Source of the DNA: Ectobius pallidus | Lineage: Eukaryota; Arthropoda; Insecta; Blattodea; Ectobiidae | Assembly: GCA_964059195.1 (NCBI GenBank) | Contig: CAXKWD010000007.1 | Coordinates: forward strand, 558,001 to 622,000 | Direction of reading: 5' to 3' | DNA length: 64,000 nt | Shown: in pieces, positions 45,206-57,764 of the stretch | Layout of the letters: each line of letters starts with the position of its first letter | How positions within the stretch are numbered: position 1 is the stretch's first letter | The notes under the pieces: model-generated | Database searches by the model: none | Told to the model about the DNA's origin: nothing | The model's input: only the letters and a program-made list of their open reading frames with translations | Made by a program: the position numbers and the translations under genes

Positions 45206-46697
45206 AATGCTACTGGTTGTACTCATGTTAACTTGTAACACCTGTTCTACATGAATAATTATTTTCACGCATTATCCGTTAAATTGCTATCAATTAAAAA
45301 AGGTACGCATTATGCATACGTTAGGTGCATTGGAGAAAATATGAAATTCAAAAACACTCGCTTCCGGCTCTTCGTCTCTTCGAAACTTATCGCAATATTT
45401 TACAACATAACAGACCCCGTGCACGACTATGATAAGTAATTCACAATAAACCCGCAGGACACAAATGCCGTGAAATCTCGCTGGAACCTAAGTTCGACAG
45501 ATTAGCGTTGCTGGAACAAAATAATCCCATTCCAAAGGAACAATGAAGTTGTAACGTAGAAGAGTCTGCAGTAGTGTTGAAGCTGTACGTGCAATCTTGA
45601 CAACTTTCCTGTCCTTGCCACCAACTTTTCAACTAAGAAGGATGGATTCCGCACTTCTCACCCCTCATATCGCGTTAACATCGCTTATAAAAGTCACCAG
45701 CATTCTTCTTTCTCTTGTTATGTGATCCATTTTCTTCTTTCTACAGGACTGTCAAATTTAAGTATTTCTCTGAGCTTTCAGATTTGCTTGAAGTCTCACA
45801 TACTACAAGCTACTGGAGTAGTGATGATATGAGATGAACCAGGAATGGAATATTTGGTGAAAGGGCACTGCTGTTATGAATCATTGTTGTTGTAATTTGG
45901 CTTTAACTTCCTTTTAAAACTGATGCACGCATATTGATAGCAAGTTTGTCTCTGGCTAAAAGTGAATAGAAAAAGTCTAATCGGATTTGCCTGGAACGAG
46001 GCCCACACAGTATACTGAGACAATAAAACTGTGGACTTATTTATCATTGGGAAGTGCAAACCTCCCAGATATAAGCTCTTTACAGTTTCATTCCACAACA
46101 AGGGAAAATCTATAATTCCAATATTACTTTTCTCTTTCCATCGGATGGGGAGCTTTAAGCGAAGCATTTTTCTTTCAAACCAACGGGCTTGGAATTTATA
46201 TACGAGGCAGATAATACTTTACAATTTTTAGTCTACAGCATGGGGGAGAGTGATTTTCAAAAGGATACTAGCCTGGGAATATTTAGAATCCAGAAAGACC
46301 TGTATTGAATAAAATACCGGCATTGGAAGAACTTCACAGAACCAGATGGAAAGAGTGGGGGGATCACAAACACAACATTAAGGGCAGTCTTCAGTGAATA
46401 AATATAGCAAGCTGCCTTTTATAAATAGAGAAATTCAAGATTACAAACGTTTCCTGCCAACGCCAACCTTTTTTAAAATCTCAATAAGTAGAGTGTGTGT
46501 TAAATTCTGTCCTCGGGTAAAGTGAAGCTATTCAAAGATCTGTATACAGGGTGCGGAAAAACAATGTACAGAAAATGTGCAATCACATAACATAACAATT
46601 AAGTAATGAATTGAATAACCGCAGTTAGAAAAAAACTGCGAAAATGTATTTAACTATTAAATCTAAAATAATAATACGAAGTGTTTTAATTTTTTAA
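45206..46697. other. no gene recognised
   Basis: Holds short frames on both strands (for example 46167-45874 minus, 97 codons) without recognisable domains or splice context. I do not call a gene. Confidence 0.35.
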
Positions 46698-47363
46698 TCT
46701 AAAATAATAAAAGGAAGTGTTTGTTTTTCTGTCTGTGCGCGATGCCCGGCAAGATCTTCTGAAATGCAGAGATATGAAATTTTAAACAAAGATGGACCGA
46801 AGGTTGGGCAAATGCATCTCGAAGCCGGAATTTTAATTTTCGCTTTAGTTCGCGAGTTATAAGTAAAAAAAAAACTATCAGAAAACGTGAATTTTTTTGC
46901 GCTTTCGAAGCTTCAATTTTCAGTAAAACCTTTCATTTGTCAAATCAGTTGCAGGTGGCTTTTCCGCCCTTTGTCATAATTTGGAAATAAAACAATAGCT
47001 TCAACCCTGGTCGATTCATTTCTTTATAACGTCAAGGCACGCAGACATCTGCAATTTTAAACCTACACGGAAGAGAGATAGTCAATATAGGCCTACATGG
47101 ACAAGCATTGAGCGATTTGGATATGCAAGAGTTTTCTGGGCCAGGGAACTCGAATCTGAGGTTGTTTTTCCCAAGCTAATAATCGTGGAATTCACTTCAA
47201 AACCCGATTTTTAGCTGTTTCATTAATTAGTTATTAATCGTTTAGTTTAGGCCCATGAAAGTTTCGTCTGCAAGTGTAAATGAATATAATGTTTTAATTA
47301 ATTTTCTTTTAACTTTTAACCTTCCAATTAATTATCGTGGGCGAAGCCGCGGGGATCTGCTAG
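46698..47363 (+). mobile_element. non-autonomous Helitron (family H1), A|T insertion
   Basis: Begins TCTAAAATAATAAAAGGAAG and ends with the weak hairpin CGTGG-GCGAAG-CCGCG followed by GGGATCTGCTAG; flanked by A (46697) and T (47364). Internal blocks such as ATCTCGAAGCCGGAATTTTA and ACGTCAAGGCACGCA... recur in 28732-29386. It is 666 bp with no coding capacity. Confidence 0.9.
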
Positions 47364-47574
47364 TGTAATATTTTATGTGCTCTTAACAGCGATTTGAAGT
47401 TTGTGTTAATGGGAGGTGGTGCAGAATTCAACATTTGAACAACTGAAGTAGTGAAGGAGGATGGTGATAATGATGATGATTAGTCCTGTCTAAAATAAAT
47501 ATTAACACCCATTGTGACATTTTATTCAGCTAATCCGTGATCTGTAAATGAGAATTTGCATTCAAAATACGTAT

Positions 47575-47800
47575 TTATGAAAACCACTAGGGAGATCTAG
47601 ACGTGGGGGGACAATATTAGAATACATTTAAGGGAAGTAGCATTTACTAGAGATTATTGGAACAGCTCAGAATAGGGTTGAATGGCGGACCCATGTAAGT
47701 GCGGCAATGAACATCCGGGATTTATAATAGACGATATGCCTTTAGCTTCCTTGGGAATATTGTCTATTTCAATTGAGTGAGTGAGTGAATGAATGGGTGA
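47575..47800 (+). mobile_element. LINE family L1 3' end plus GAGT microsatellite
   Basis: GGGGGACAATATTAGAATAC, AGAATAGGGTTGAATGGCGG and GTGCGGCAATGAACATCCGG match the L1 C-terminus; the 3' tail passes into a (GAGT)n/(AAGT)n run at about 47774-47835. It is truncated and frameshifted. Confidence 0.8.
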
Positions 47801-47935
47801 GTGAGTGAGTGAGTAAGTAAGCAAGTAAGCAAGTGCGTATTTATGTGAAAGCATAATCAATATTGATAACAGTCAAATTAATTTCAAAGAGGACTTCGGG
47901 CCTAAGACACGTTTTTGTGTTAGTCTGTTTTCTAA

Positions 47936-48090
47936 CTAGCAGGTGCCGCGGCTTCGCCCACGACAATTAATTGAAAAATTAAAAATTAAAAGTATAATAA
48001 TTATTAAAGCATTATATTTATTAACACTTGCACGCAAATCATTCATAAACTAAACCATTAATATTTAATGAAACAGCTAAAATACAGTTC
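47936..48090 (-). mobile_element. Helitron family H1 3' end fragment
   Basis: On the minus strand this reads into TCGTGGGCGAAGCCGCGGC and CTAG at 47939-47936, matching the last 150 bp of 46698-47363. It is joined to an unrelated repeat on its right, so the 5' part is lost. Confidence 0.75.
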
Positions 48091-48094
48091 AGCG

Positions 48095-48510
48095 AAATTT
48101 TCAAAAATTATATAATGTTTCAAGGGAAGGAATGGTTTGTTTGGATTTTTATTATCAGCGATATTTCAAGAGTTAAACCATCAATATTTTAAAGCTGGTA
48201 CCCGCGGCTTCGCCCGCCATTATTAAATGACTCCAGGATTTTTAAGAAATTTACACTGGCAGTTTATTAGAAATGTTTGTGGTTCAGAGCTATGAAAATT
48301 GTAAGTAAAAATAAAATTAGAATATTTGTTCATTGTGCTCATTTCACTTAGGCCTTATATAATAAAGAAACGGTTTTCCTAATTTTGTACTCTTCGTGAA
48401 AGTTTAGACTGGGAGAGACGAACATCGCCGAGTATGCCCGATGTCTCACGAAGTGAGGGAGGGAATGAGCACGCTATTTAGGGCCGTTGAATTGTATAAG
48501 AGTAGAGACT
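48095..48510 (-). repeat. dispersed repeat with Helitron-like hairpin (copy 2)
   Basis: Partner of 14165-14575; contains CCCGCGGCTTCGCCCGCC, the inverse of a Helitron-type hairpin, and GACGAACATCGCCGAGTATG. Confidence 0.65.
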
Positions 48511-48975
48511 AATGGTTGTTATACTAGTAACTGACTGATGCTATTTTTGCAAAACAACAGGACACTATCCACTGTAATTATGTGAGATAATACTGTGGCC
48601 CAAACATATAGTCATAGCTAATATGTTACCTCTCTGCCTTCACATGTACACGATACGTGCTTTAATATGAAACGTAACTTACATGAGAATAAGAGCAATG
48701 ATTGCTTTTAGTGGTTTATCCGCACAGCAGAAAGGGACGCAGGTAGGGTGTTTGCTTTTAAGTATTCAAGTCAGGGTTTGACGCAAGTAGCGGGGAAGTT
48801 GTCACATGCCATGCATTTTTCATGCTGTGGGTCCTGCGGAATATTCACACATCAAATATTCTGTGGCATCAACAGCATTTCGCTAATATTCTTTGTCTGT
48901 GAGAACAGATTCACTGTCAGAAATATTATTTCACTCTAACACTAATAGTTCTGCGAACAATAGACCACGCGTCAA

Positions 48976-49004
48976 TAAATAAATAAATAAATAAATAAAT
49001 AAAA
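48976..49004. repeat. (AAAT)n microsatellite
   Basis: About seven AAAT repeats. Confidence 0.95.
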
Positions 49005-49239
49005 TCTGCTCTTCATCAGTTAACACGGCCTCCATCTTCAAACGGAATAATCCTTACACATACGTCGTTTTAATGACTTGAATAACACTCATTACAAATT
49101 GAAAGAAAACCGAACAGTGCGTTTGTTCGTGACGGCTTAACAGACAAACAGATGAAATGTGCAACAGTCGACCAGAAACAAAACTGATCAAATTACAAGA
49201 ATAGGAATAAATTTAATATCTTTTTTGCAAGACGTAACT

Positions 49240-49700
49240 AATTAGTGGCACTTACAGATATTGATGCCGTGGATCGTAACTTGACATTCCCGCACGCAAT
49301 CTGGTTACCATGAAAACAAAATAAATCCCCATGTGGTAAAAGTTACAAAAAACACAAGTGCCGTAAGTAAAATCATCATAATACAAGCCTTTATGGAAGA
49401 CCGGAACCAAGGTCCCCCAGTTTGTGGCGACATTAACAGGACATATATTCGGTTCCCATAACAACAAACACATGCGAATCACTTTCTGAAATATAACATT
49501 CATCTTCAATAGTGTATATAGGCTACATAATATTTTCAGCTAATATCTCAATTAATGTGATTAAATTGATATAAATAACCATCGTGCAAATAATAGCATG
49601 CAGTACTCGTTCCGTAAGCACGTAACGGATCTCGGAAATTGAAAAAACTCTTTCCTCGATCCGTATGCACCGCTTACGGCACTTGTATCGCATTATAGGC
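49240..49700 (+). repeat. dispersed repeat with terminal hairpin (copy 2)
   Basis: Partner of 12043-12495. The hairpin at 49606-49682 keeps its pairing (CCGTAAGCACGTAACGGATC with GATCCGTATGCACCGCTTACGG-like arms) although the arm sequence differs from copy 1. Confidence 0.7.
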
Positions 49701-50811
49701 TACTATTAAGTAAGTCACGAACAAAAAAATGTAACCATCAGCGAACAATTTAAAATTGCAAAGAAGTCATTGAAAGCTTCAGAATTCAAGTTATAAAACC
49801 GTTCATATGTTTAAACGTAACACGTTAAATGCATCTGATTGACACTGCTATTGAATATGGAAATTTATCTGGGTATCCCAATAAAGAAAGAAATAGGAAA
49901 GCTTGCTCTGATATGAACTTTCACAGAAATTGATGAATTAATGATGGATGTATGCAATGCTGACACGCTCCTTGTTGGGGATCACGAAATTGGCAAACTT
50001 TTGGAATTACACAATGATGATGACTATGGCACACATCGCCCACTCGTATCTCACTTTGTTACGTTCCTTCATCAAATCTAAACCTGTAAAGTCTGTAAGC
50101 TTTCATGCCTAAATGGAGACAGCACATGTAATTCGGCAAAAATATTTACAAAAGATAGCTGTAATGTTTTATCGTTGTGGGTAATGAGTAAGTGTTTGAT
50201 TCCTTACATTATTTTTAAACCATATTCTTCGGCTCTCAGCAGGTCTCAGGCCTCTTGCTGAGGGTTGACGTGGAAGGACTATTGCAACAGCTACAATAAG
50301 TAAGTGCATGTAGTAAATGTCGGTGTTGATTTCACCTCATCACGAGATGAATTTTGATGGTACAGGTGTCTCGAACAAACTATCCCCGTCCAATGACAAA
50401 ATTCGGACCATAATGGAATAGCTATGCACTTTCCCCCTGATTTAGTCATGGCGTTATACTTAAACAAATAACTAATAACATTACTTTGATACTCTGTTGT
50501 CTTTAATCCTAACTTCATTTCTGCAATCTTTTGTGTTAACGTCTGTGAATTTGAGGTTCACACGGGGGTAGCTTCCCACGGTTCTTTGTCGGTCCATTTC
50601 TACTGTATTGGGGTGCACCTGCGTATAGGCTCGGCCTACAACTCGCGAACATGTACCTCATTCTCCCTTCACTTATATTAAGAATATCTTCAAAAAATAC
50701 GGGTGTAATTACCTGAAGGTTTTTGCAATATTGAGTGTAACACAGTAAAGTTTCTTACTTATTCTTATGCTTAAGCTTAATCAGCATTCAATTGTAATCT
50801 TACAATGATTA
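49701..50811. other. no gene recognised
   Basis: A plus-strand stretch at about 49930-50080 reads as a short coding-like segment (MDVCNADTLLVGDHEIGKLL) closed by stops, with no known family. It may be a degenerate exon or chance. Confidence 0.25.
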
Positions 50812-52430
50812 TCTAATATATAAAGTCGAATGTGTGTTTGTGGGTATAGTGCAGTTACTCATTGGATGGCCAGTCGGCTTCAAAGGTTTCGGTGTTTCTT
50901 TATGTTAACTGATCTGACTAAATCGGTCTTGGGCTTCCGCTTTCCAAAACAAAAGCAACGTTGCAATATTCTCTCATTGTTATCACTGACCTTAGTTCTT
51001 CCTTCGCTTTATTCAATTCACACGTGTTATTGTTTACTCTAACTTGATCTTGCAACCGCGCATTTCACTCCACGCGGAGTAGACGAGTAGCTGTCAAAAT
51101 CGCCACAGGACATTCTTAGATTTTGATTGGCTGGGGTAACTAGCTGATTGGTGCGGTAAAAACAAAGAACATGGGTTGAGCTGTCGGCAAACTTTTCCTC
51201 CTAACGAAAGGAAGCCGCCTGGCCATGCAATGAATAACTAGAGTTTATGTATGTATGTATGTATGTATGTTTGTTCCTTATACAAATCTACATTTCTTTA
51301 CCAATTTACACGGAATTTTGCACACATACCCAGTTAAGCCCGGAAAGTATAGCGGTCAACATTAAAATTGAAAGAAATCAGTCCTTCCCTTGAAAATTAT
51401 GTAATTTCTGCGAATATTATGCAAAAAAAATGAAATCCCATTCAGTTGTCAAGACAACAGTGTATTGTTTACACAGTTCATTTAGGGCTTTGGGCCTAAT
51501 AATACTGAGCTATAACAAATTCTGATGCACAATGTGATAGTCACAAACTGTCTCTACCCTCTACATGGTAAATATCGTTTTCTCACTTCACATTTTGATG
51601 TAGAATAAGAAATCATATTGCAGGGATAGCTTAAGTGTGTGCCAACGAGTATGCTATTACGTAAATGATGCATTGCGATTAGGTTTTCTTTCTATATAGC
51701 TACCATTACATTTTCAATTAACTGATACGTTATTCATAACTGTAGGCTTTGTATTAGTTGATAAATAGGTATGTTTATCATACTTTGATTTAGAAAAAGA
51801 GGTCGTATTGCAGGGAGAGTCTTTTCTGATATCTCAGCCTGGGTGACGATACTTTTATCGTTTTTAATGTTTGTGAAAAAGAGATTCAGATCGATTTCAG
51901 TACACTGCTCTTCGCTTATGCGGCGCGAACGTTTCATTGAGCCCCATTCTGTGGATTCTCTGTATCGAAAATGAAATGAAAGTGTGGATTGTAATGGATT
52001 GAGATTGTAGTGTAATCATTAATTTTTACTCTTCATGAAAACGTGGAGATTGAAAAATTATCTTCCATGTGTCACCGTATCGCTTTGAAGTATGTAATTA
52101 GTAATTGAAATTGCAGATGGCCTTGACATTCTGTTATAACAAATGAATGTGCTCTCGCTACCACATTAATCACCAGTCTCAGACCATTACCCAATAATAT
52201 TTTTAACTTTGAACTATGGTGTTATAGTATCTTCTAGGAGCCATAAAAAGCTATAGGCCTATCTAGCGTTTTCTGATGGAATAGTTTGAGTGTGATAAAT
52301 CTTTTTCTTCATTTCAAGTTCTACATACATATTATATAAGGACCTAGAGTTTCAAAATAGAAAGTCCTCCATAAGTTAATTTCAAATTAAAAAATACAAA
52401 GCCCGGGCGACGCCGGGCCTTTTCAGCTAG
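50812..52430 (+). mobile_element. probable Helitron (family H2), 1.6 kb
   Basis: The 3' end is firm: hairpin GCCCGG-GCGACG-CCGGGC, then CCTTTTCAGCTAG, flanked by T (52431), with the preceding 200 bp similar to the H2 copy at 30800-31001. The proposed 5' end is TCTAATATATAAAGTCG at 50812 with an A before it, followed by GTGTGTTTGTG. An alternative 5' part starts near 51236 at a TATG repeat run. The interior is unlike 30143-31001, so this may be a different subfamily or a Helitron holding captured host DNA. Confidence 0.6.
51780..51981 (-). other. open segment inside Helitron, possible captured exon
   Basis: On the minus strand an open stretch follows a possible acceptor (TTTTCGATACAG) and includes MKRSRRISEEQCTEIDLNLF and SIVTQAEISEKTLPAIRPLF. 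It then reaches CAAA|GTATGA, a weak donor-like site near 51781. The frame stays open to 51734. I recognise no family. Helitrons often capture exons, which makes this worth noting, but coding status is unproven. Confidence 0.2.
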
Positions 52431-52895
52431 TAGTTGATAAGATTGACTTATTATAAGTAAAAATGTTTACTTTGAAAAATTTATATCCAGTCTAAATAAT
52501 TAATTGTTAATTAATCAATATGTATTACAGTTCCTTCTACCTAAGATAATTTGGATCCTGTTTTCACATTGCAGAATGATAATGTAATTCATAACGCTAT
52601 TAGAGCGCAATTTGATTTCGCCACCATCCAATAGTTTACATTCCACCTTGCTTGAATGCAACGGTTACGACAGTTGATTGTCTGGTGTTTCATTACGAAC
52701 TTCCTCTTGGAGGAAACGCAAACTATTCCGAAGAAACTTTGAGAGTTATTACCACCTCTCATACCTTGAATGCTATGTCCTTTACACAATAGAAAATACA
52801 AGGAAACTCTGAACTCATTACAGAAAATCCAAATAAGAAAGAGAAACAAAAACGACTTATGAAAATACAACAGACGCTGCTCCAGAAGAATTGTA

Positions 52896-53194
52896 CAGGT
52901 AGGGGGATAAAAAAGCGAACCGACCAAAATATCTAATTTGCCGATATGAGCCACTGCGCATACCTAGCGGCATTTAGAGGATAGCAGGGAATGTATTGAA
53001 TTTTTTTCTAGTGTTGACTTAGCCCATTTTGAAACCCATTAGAAAATAAGCTAGTAAAATTCAACTAAGACGAAAGCAATACTAGCTGCGTGGCTGTTGT
53101 CCAGCTACACAGGCCTAAGGAATACGCATGGACAGTGGTGTGAACAAGGCTCTGAAATCAGCTACAAGAGTCGGTCCACTTTTCCCCTTACCTG
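52896..53194. mobile_element. mariner-like MITE, TA-flanked
   Basis: Left end CAGGTAGGGGGATAAAAAAG with CGAACCGAC, right end inverse of CAGGTAAGGGGAAAAGTGGA with CCGAC, both flanked by TA, a Tc1/mariner-like target. It is 299 bp, non-coding. The older copy is at 8848-9101. Confidence 0.78.
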
Positions 53195-53799
53195 TACATG
53201 AAGTAGCTCGTCGCAGCAGCGAGTGAAAGGCGAAGCAATGGAAACCTGAGAAAACGGACTGATAACCCGGAACACATACAAACTCATAATATATTTAATA
53301 AATAGTTAGAGTAAGGCGAGGTAAATTGAATAATTTCAGACTTAAGAGCAGTTTTCTTGGAATGTACACAATTTCCTGCAAGTATAAATAGGTAGTCTTG
53401 CATTTACATGTTTAAGGAAGCTATCGAGGTTTATGAAATAAAAATGTTTGTAATTGAAGTCACAACTGAGGTACGCATAGTCTATTACCCCCAAAATGTT
53501 ACAGGACTGAAAAAATACGGGGCAAATTGGAAATTATGAACAACACAAGCGAGACTTTGTAGCCCTTTACGGCTTATACGGGTTATAAAGCAAAGTGAAC
53601 ATTGCATGCAGACACACATATTATGCCGGATGAGATCAGAGTTTAAGATTAACGAATAAGGAAAGAAAACAGGTTTTGAAATGCACTCGTTCATAAATAG
53701 AACTACCGATATATCCGAATGGATTAGCATCCTCTGACAATAACTAAGGCAAACCTTTAATTTGTTCTAGTACAATTTATATTGTTACATAATTATATT
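53195..53799. other. no gene recognised
   Basis: AT-rich spacer; an 81-codon minus frame (53730-53485) is not recognisable. Confidence 0.35.
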
Positions 53800-55135
53800 G
53801 TAGATGTAGATGTAGATATCTCGTCTTGTAGATCCTGTGTTGAGCGGAGCTCAAGGATATAGAACACGTCAGATCAAAAAATGCATGCATGTTATAACAA
53901 TAATATACACTAACTGCAGGCTGCCAAATTTATCCAAGCTGAAAATATTTCTCCAAATTGTAGAAGGTGTGAGTTATTAAAAATTCCTTGACAGCTGTTT
54001 TGAAAGGTTTGCTCTTTCTTTGAATACATAATAATTTAATGTTGTTTGGAAGCTTGTTATATATCTGTATTGCAGAATAATAAACACCCTTCTGAAAGAG
54101 TTTTAACGAGTTAGTTGGTCTGTGTGGATCATTCATGTTTCTGGTAGTACGTCCATGTACACTGAAATTAGTTTGGAATTTATCAATATTATCCACTACA
54201 TAACATAACAGAGTGAGGACTTTTAATTTTTCAAATAGCGGTTTGATTGATTGATTTGTCCCCTTAAGGGTGGAAGGCGGGTTGGGACGACCCTAAGCAC
54301 TTCGGCCTTGCGGCCTATTGTGCCAACCTCCGGGAATGTAATGATGTGCAAGCCCAACGGCCCCTCGACAACAGACCCCACCGCGAGCCCCCACGGAACT
54401 CCCCTACATCCAACAGATACCTCTACCATGCCACGTGTGCCGCTGCCTCGGTACCTCTTACAGAGCCCCCAGGTTGGCAGCACACCAGCCAGCAACTTCA
54501 GGACCACAAGCCACGGGGAGGACGGGAGAGGCCCACAGCACGCTGGGGCCGAGGGTATACCGGAAACCGGGAAAGGAAACGGGATGATTATGAGGGGGAG
54601 TTTGAAGATGAAATGGAGAGTGTTGGTGGAATGAGAGAGGGAAACGGGAGGATCCCCGAGGAAAACCCCCAAAGGTCACGGCTTTGTCCACCACGAATGA
54701 CACGCCCGCCAGAACCGGGGTTTGAACCCGGGACCGCTAGCATGCCAGGCCCACGCGCTAAGCATGAACCACCGTGACGGCAAATAGCGGTTTACAAGAT
54801 TCCCTTTTTTTCTTTACACATATTATTCTTATTGTCCGTTTTTGTAATCTTAATATTTTCTCCCTATGGGAAGAGTTCCCCCAGAATATGATCCCGTACC
54901 TCATTACCGAGTGAAAATATGCAAAATATAACCATAAGCAATGTAATATATTATTCAAAATTCTTATTTCAAAACACGCTGAACTCAGTTTTGGACTTAT
55001 CATTTCTATGTGTGTCTTCCAGTCAAGATTTTGGTCAATTTGTAGTCCTAGAAATTTTACATTGCAATTGAAATTACTCACCACTGTCACCGGGTGTAGT
55101 GTAAGCCCAACGTGAATTACCAAATACAAACCCAA
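53800..55135 (-). pseudogene. CR1-like LINE (L5) C-terminal fragment, split by a SINE
   Basis: Two minus-strand segments are one gene piece. The right one (55135-54794) reads VKFLGLQIDQNLDWKTHIE, MRYGIIFWGNSSHREKILRL and RTIRIICVKKKRESCKPLF. The left one (54244-53930) resumes in frame with KVLTLLCYVVDNIDKFQ, then FQKGVYYSAIQIYNKLPNNI, ending at a stop at 53930-53932. These are the distal RT and C-terminal region; palm motifs are missing. The 3' UTR ends near 53800-53820 in a short ATCTAC tandem tail. It is related to, but distinct from, L4 at 39826-40872. Confidence 0.88.
54245..54780 (-). mobile_element. tRNA-SINE (family S5), 13-bp TSD, inserted in LINE L5
   Basis: CAAATAGCGGTTT is present at 54232-54244 and 54781-54793. 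Removing one copy and the SINE restores the LINE reading frame. On the minus strand the tRNA-like head is at the right end, with B box CGGGTTCAAACCCCGG (about 54710-54730) and an A-box-like GGTGGTTCATGCTTAGCG. The 536-bp GC-rich body contrasts with the AT-rich surroundings; its long frames are not genes. At this length it may be composite. Confidence 0.93.
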
Positions 55136-55139
55136 ATTA

Positions 55140-56235
55140 CCATTTTATTTGTACTAGTTTGTACCAGTCAAAGATGCTCATAAACTTTCATTCCATTAAG
55201 CTTTGTTTTGTGAATTAAATAATTATATAACGTCTTATATTTTCAAGAGTAGGCTAAGAAAATAGAGTTCACTGAACTTAACAAGACCTCCATCCACAGT
55301 GCAATAAACTTGAAGGAGAGTAATTGAGGATTCGTGAGAGTCAAAGTCCAGAGTAGAGTGAGAGAAAGCTAAGCGTTTCCTGGATATCTCGTTCGCTGCC
55401 ACTCCAGTTACAAGCGTTTTAGAGAGAAAAAAAAACCGCAGGGAAAAGATACTAAGCCACGGATGGAGGAAAGAAAGAAAACAATTCCTTTAATTATAAG
55501 AACCACACAAGCACAGCTCCATTTCTTCTTCTTTATGTCTAGTGAGGTCAGTCACGGTTCTTAAGCTAAACTCTAGTTTGTAATTCCCTCAATAATCTTA
55601 AGAGGTTTTGAAGGAATACAATAGAAATGATCACATCAATTTGCTTAAGAGACTTATAGGTTTATTAGGATTAGGCTAATACTTTAATGGCTGAGGTAGC
55701 CCTACCCAAAGCTGAGGCCCTTGCCCGCTAGGGATGTTACGGGCTTATTTATTTATTTAATACTTTAAAACAACAATGTGTAGTTGGATTAAAACTTCAT
55801 ACAATAAATTGTGGCCCCATATGAGATAATGTCTATAAATGTGTTGAATCACCGTATGTTGACCAATGAGCTCAGTGCCATAACAATTCTTAGTTTTACA
55901 ACATTAGTAAAACGTTGTATTGTCTGTTTTAAAATGTAAGAATTTGACAAATACGGCTAATTCATTCCATAAACACAGTAACCTATTTTATGAAACTAAG
56001 GCTTAAAATGTTTAGATAATCAGTATTAAACACTGGTTATTACAGTCAGTAATAAAATAAATGGTGCAAAAGTACGTTGCACAAACTTTCTCACATATAC
56101 GTGTTAAAGGCTAGCACAAAAAAAAATTAAATTATAGAGACAATTAAATTTTACTTATTACATTTTCATAAAACTAACAAGTATCTAGAACGGAAAGCAT
56201 CCGGGTCGATCTTTATGTTCAATGCTTTTACCGTG
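55140..56235. other. no gene recognised
   Basis: AT-rich. A short (TTTA)n-like patch is at 55747-55762. Nothing identifiable. Confidence 0.35.
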
Positions 56236-56261
56236 AAATAATAATAATAATAATAATAATG

Positions 56262-56293
<32 letters not shown>

Positions 56294-56338
56294 CAATGGC
56301 AGTAAAACTGCATATTATTAGTACTACTACTACTACGG
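56236..56338. repeat. (AAT)n microsatellite, then (ACT)n
   Basis: About 20 AAT units with one GAT interruption (56236-56294), and ACTACTACTACTAC at 56321-56335. A second ACT run is at 56818-56832. Confidence 0.95.
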
Positions 56339-56911
56339 GAAAATTCAAATGTAAGTCGCACCTTGGGATGAGTCGGTCCCACCCAACCTATCCTCACCGA
56401 TGCAGTTTCTTTTATACCACGATCTAGCGAATTCTTCTGTCTTAGTATTATGAAGAAACTCGTGATTGGACGTTGGATGTGTGACGTCTTACCGCTAGAC
56501 GAGAGGTGGCAGGCTGACAAACCTTGCGGGAGATATAATATGCCACATTTTCGAAACCTACAAACAGTGTATCGTACATTATTCGAAAATGCAAGGGCGC
56601 TTCGCTGCGGCTACCGCCTCCGCTTCGCGCACTTAACTATGTGGTTAATATTATGCATTATTTAGCTATATGTAGAGGTGGATACAAGACACTTCCGACA
56701 ATATACAAGGGCATTTGGTCACTCTGCTTCGCTCAGAAACAAAATACATCACACAGTCCGTGCAAATGTGAATATCGAATGGGGGAGCTTAAGGGGCGAC
56801 TTATATTTGAATTTCGCCACTACTACTACTACTTAGGTTATATTGCACGCTTTAACTGCATGTAGGTCATATCACGTGTTTAGTATGTTTGCATGAACCA
56901 TTAGTCTATAT

Positions 56912-57633
56912 CAGCGTTTCTTAACCTTTTTGAACCCGAGGACCTCTAAAATGTCTAAAAAACTTTACGGACACCTAATTTTACATCCCATTTTTTAAAG
57001 TAGGCTATATGTAGGCCTATTTTCTTAATATTTGGGGTATTAAATTATAGGTCGTTATAACGAAATACATTTTTTTTAATCCGACGGAAACACAGTTATT
57101 GAATTGGAATGAAACTATTGACAGTAAAATTATATTTTGAACAGACTTTAATATGTATTACCAATTTGATAATATAATTAGGAATTATGTTATTACTCAC
57201 TTTTAATGAGATGGTTGAGCTTGTCGCCTCTTGCAGACTTCCTAGATATTTGGCTCAATATTAGTCAAATTTAGTAGAAGATCAGCAGATACATTAAGTC
57301 GGTTTCTGTATTATGTTGAAAATCCCTTCTCACAAAGAAAGGTTGTTGAAAACTGCATGGCACCTCTAATAACAAAATTCCGTCGAAGTCTTATTTTTTA
57401 AGGTTTTGAATGAAAGAGGGAACCATAGACGTCAGTGCATCAGGGGTTTGAAACTGTGGTCCGTAACTGCAAAAGTAAGGAAACTTGCAATATGACCTGT
57501 ATTTTCGATGATTTTAAGAACTTTGACATCTAGTGTCCATTTTATGTGAAAAATTTCTACTTCTTTACTTCCCACTTGCTTTATGATATTTTTAAATTAA
57601 TTATGTCTGCGGACCATAGGTTGAGAAACGCTG
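56912..57633. mobile_element. non-autonomous hAT element, perfect 8-bp TSD
   Basis: Left end CAGCGTTTCTTAACCT, right end inverse of CAGCGTTTCTCAACCTATGG. GTCTATAT flanks both sides exactly (56904-56911 and 57634-57641). The 722 bp contain no reading frame of note. The CAGCG-TTTCT-AACC terminus is typical of Charlie-type hAT elements. Confidence 0.93.
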
Positions 57634-57764
57634 GTCTATATTGACAAATCATTCGCGTCATGTTTCTATTGTTTAGTGATTGTCTTCTTATGTGATATTC
57701 AGTTTAAACAATTATAATATCCAGTGACATAGCGGCGATGAGTTATGGAAAATAAGCAAGTCCT

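Noticed and set aside
54251..54777. Long overlapping frames on both strands (127-149 codons)
   Set aside because: They lie wholly within a tRNA-SINE bounded by a TSD; openness reflects its GC-rich composition.
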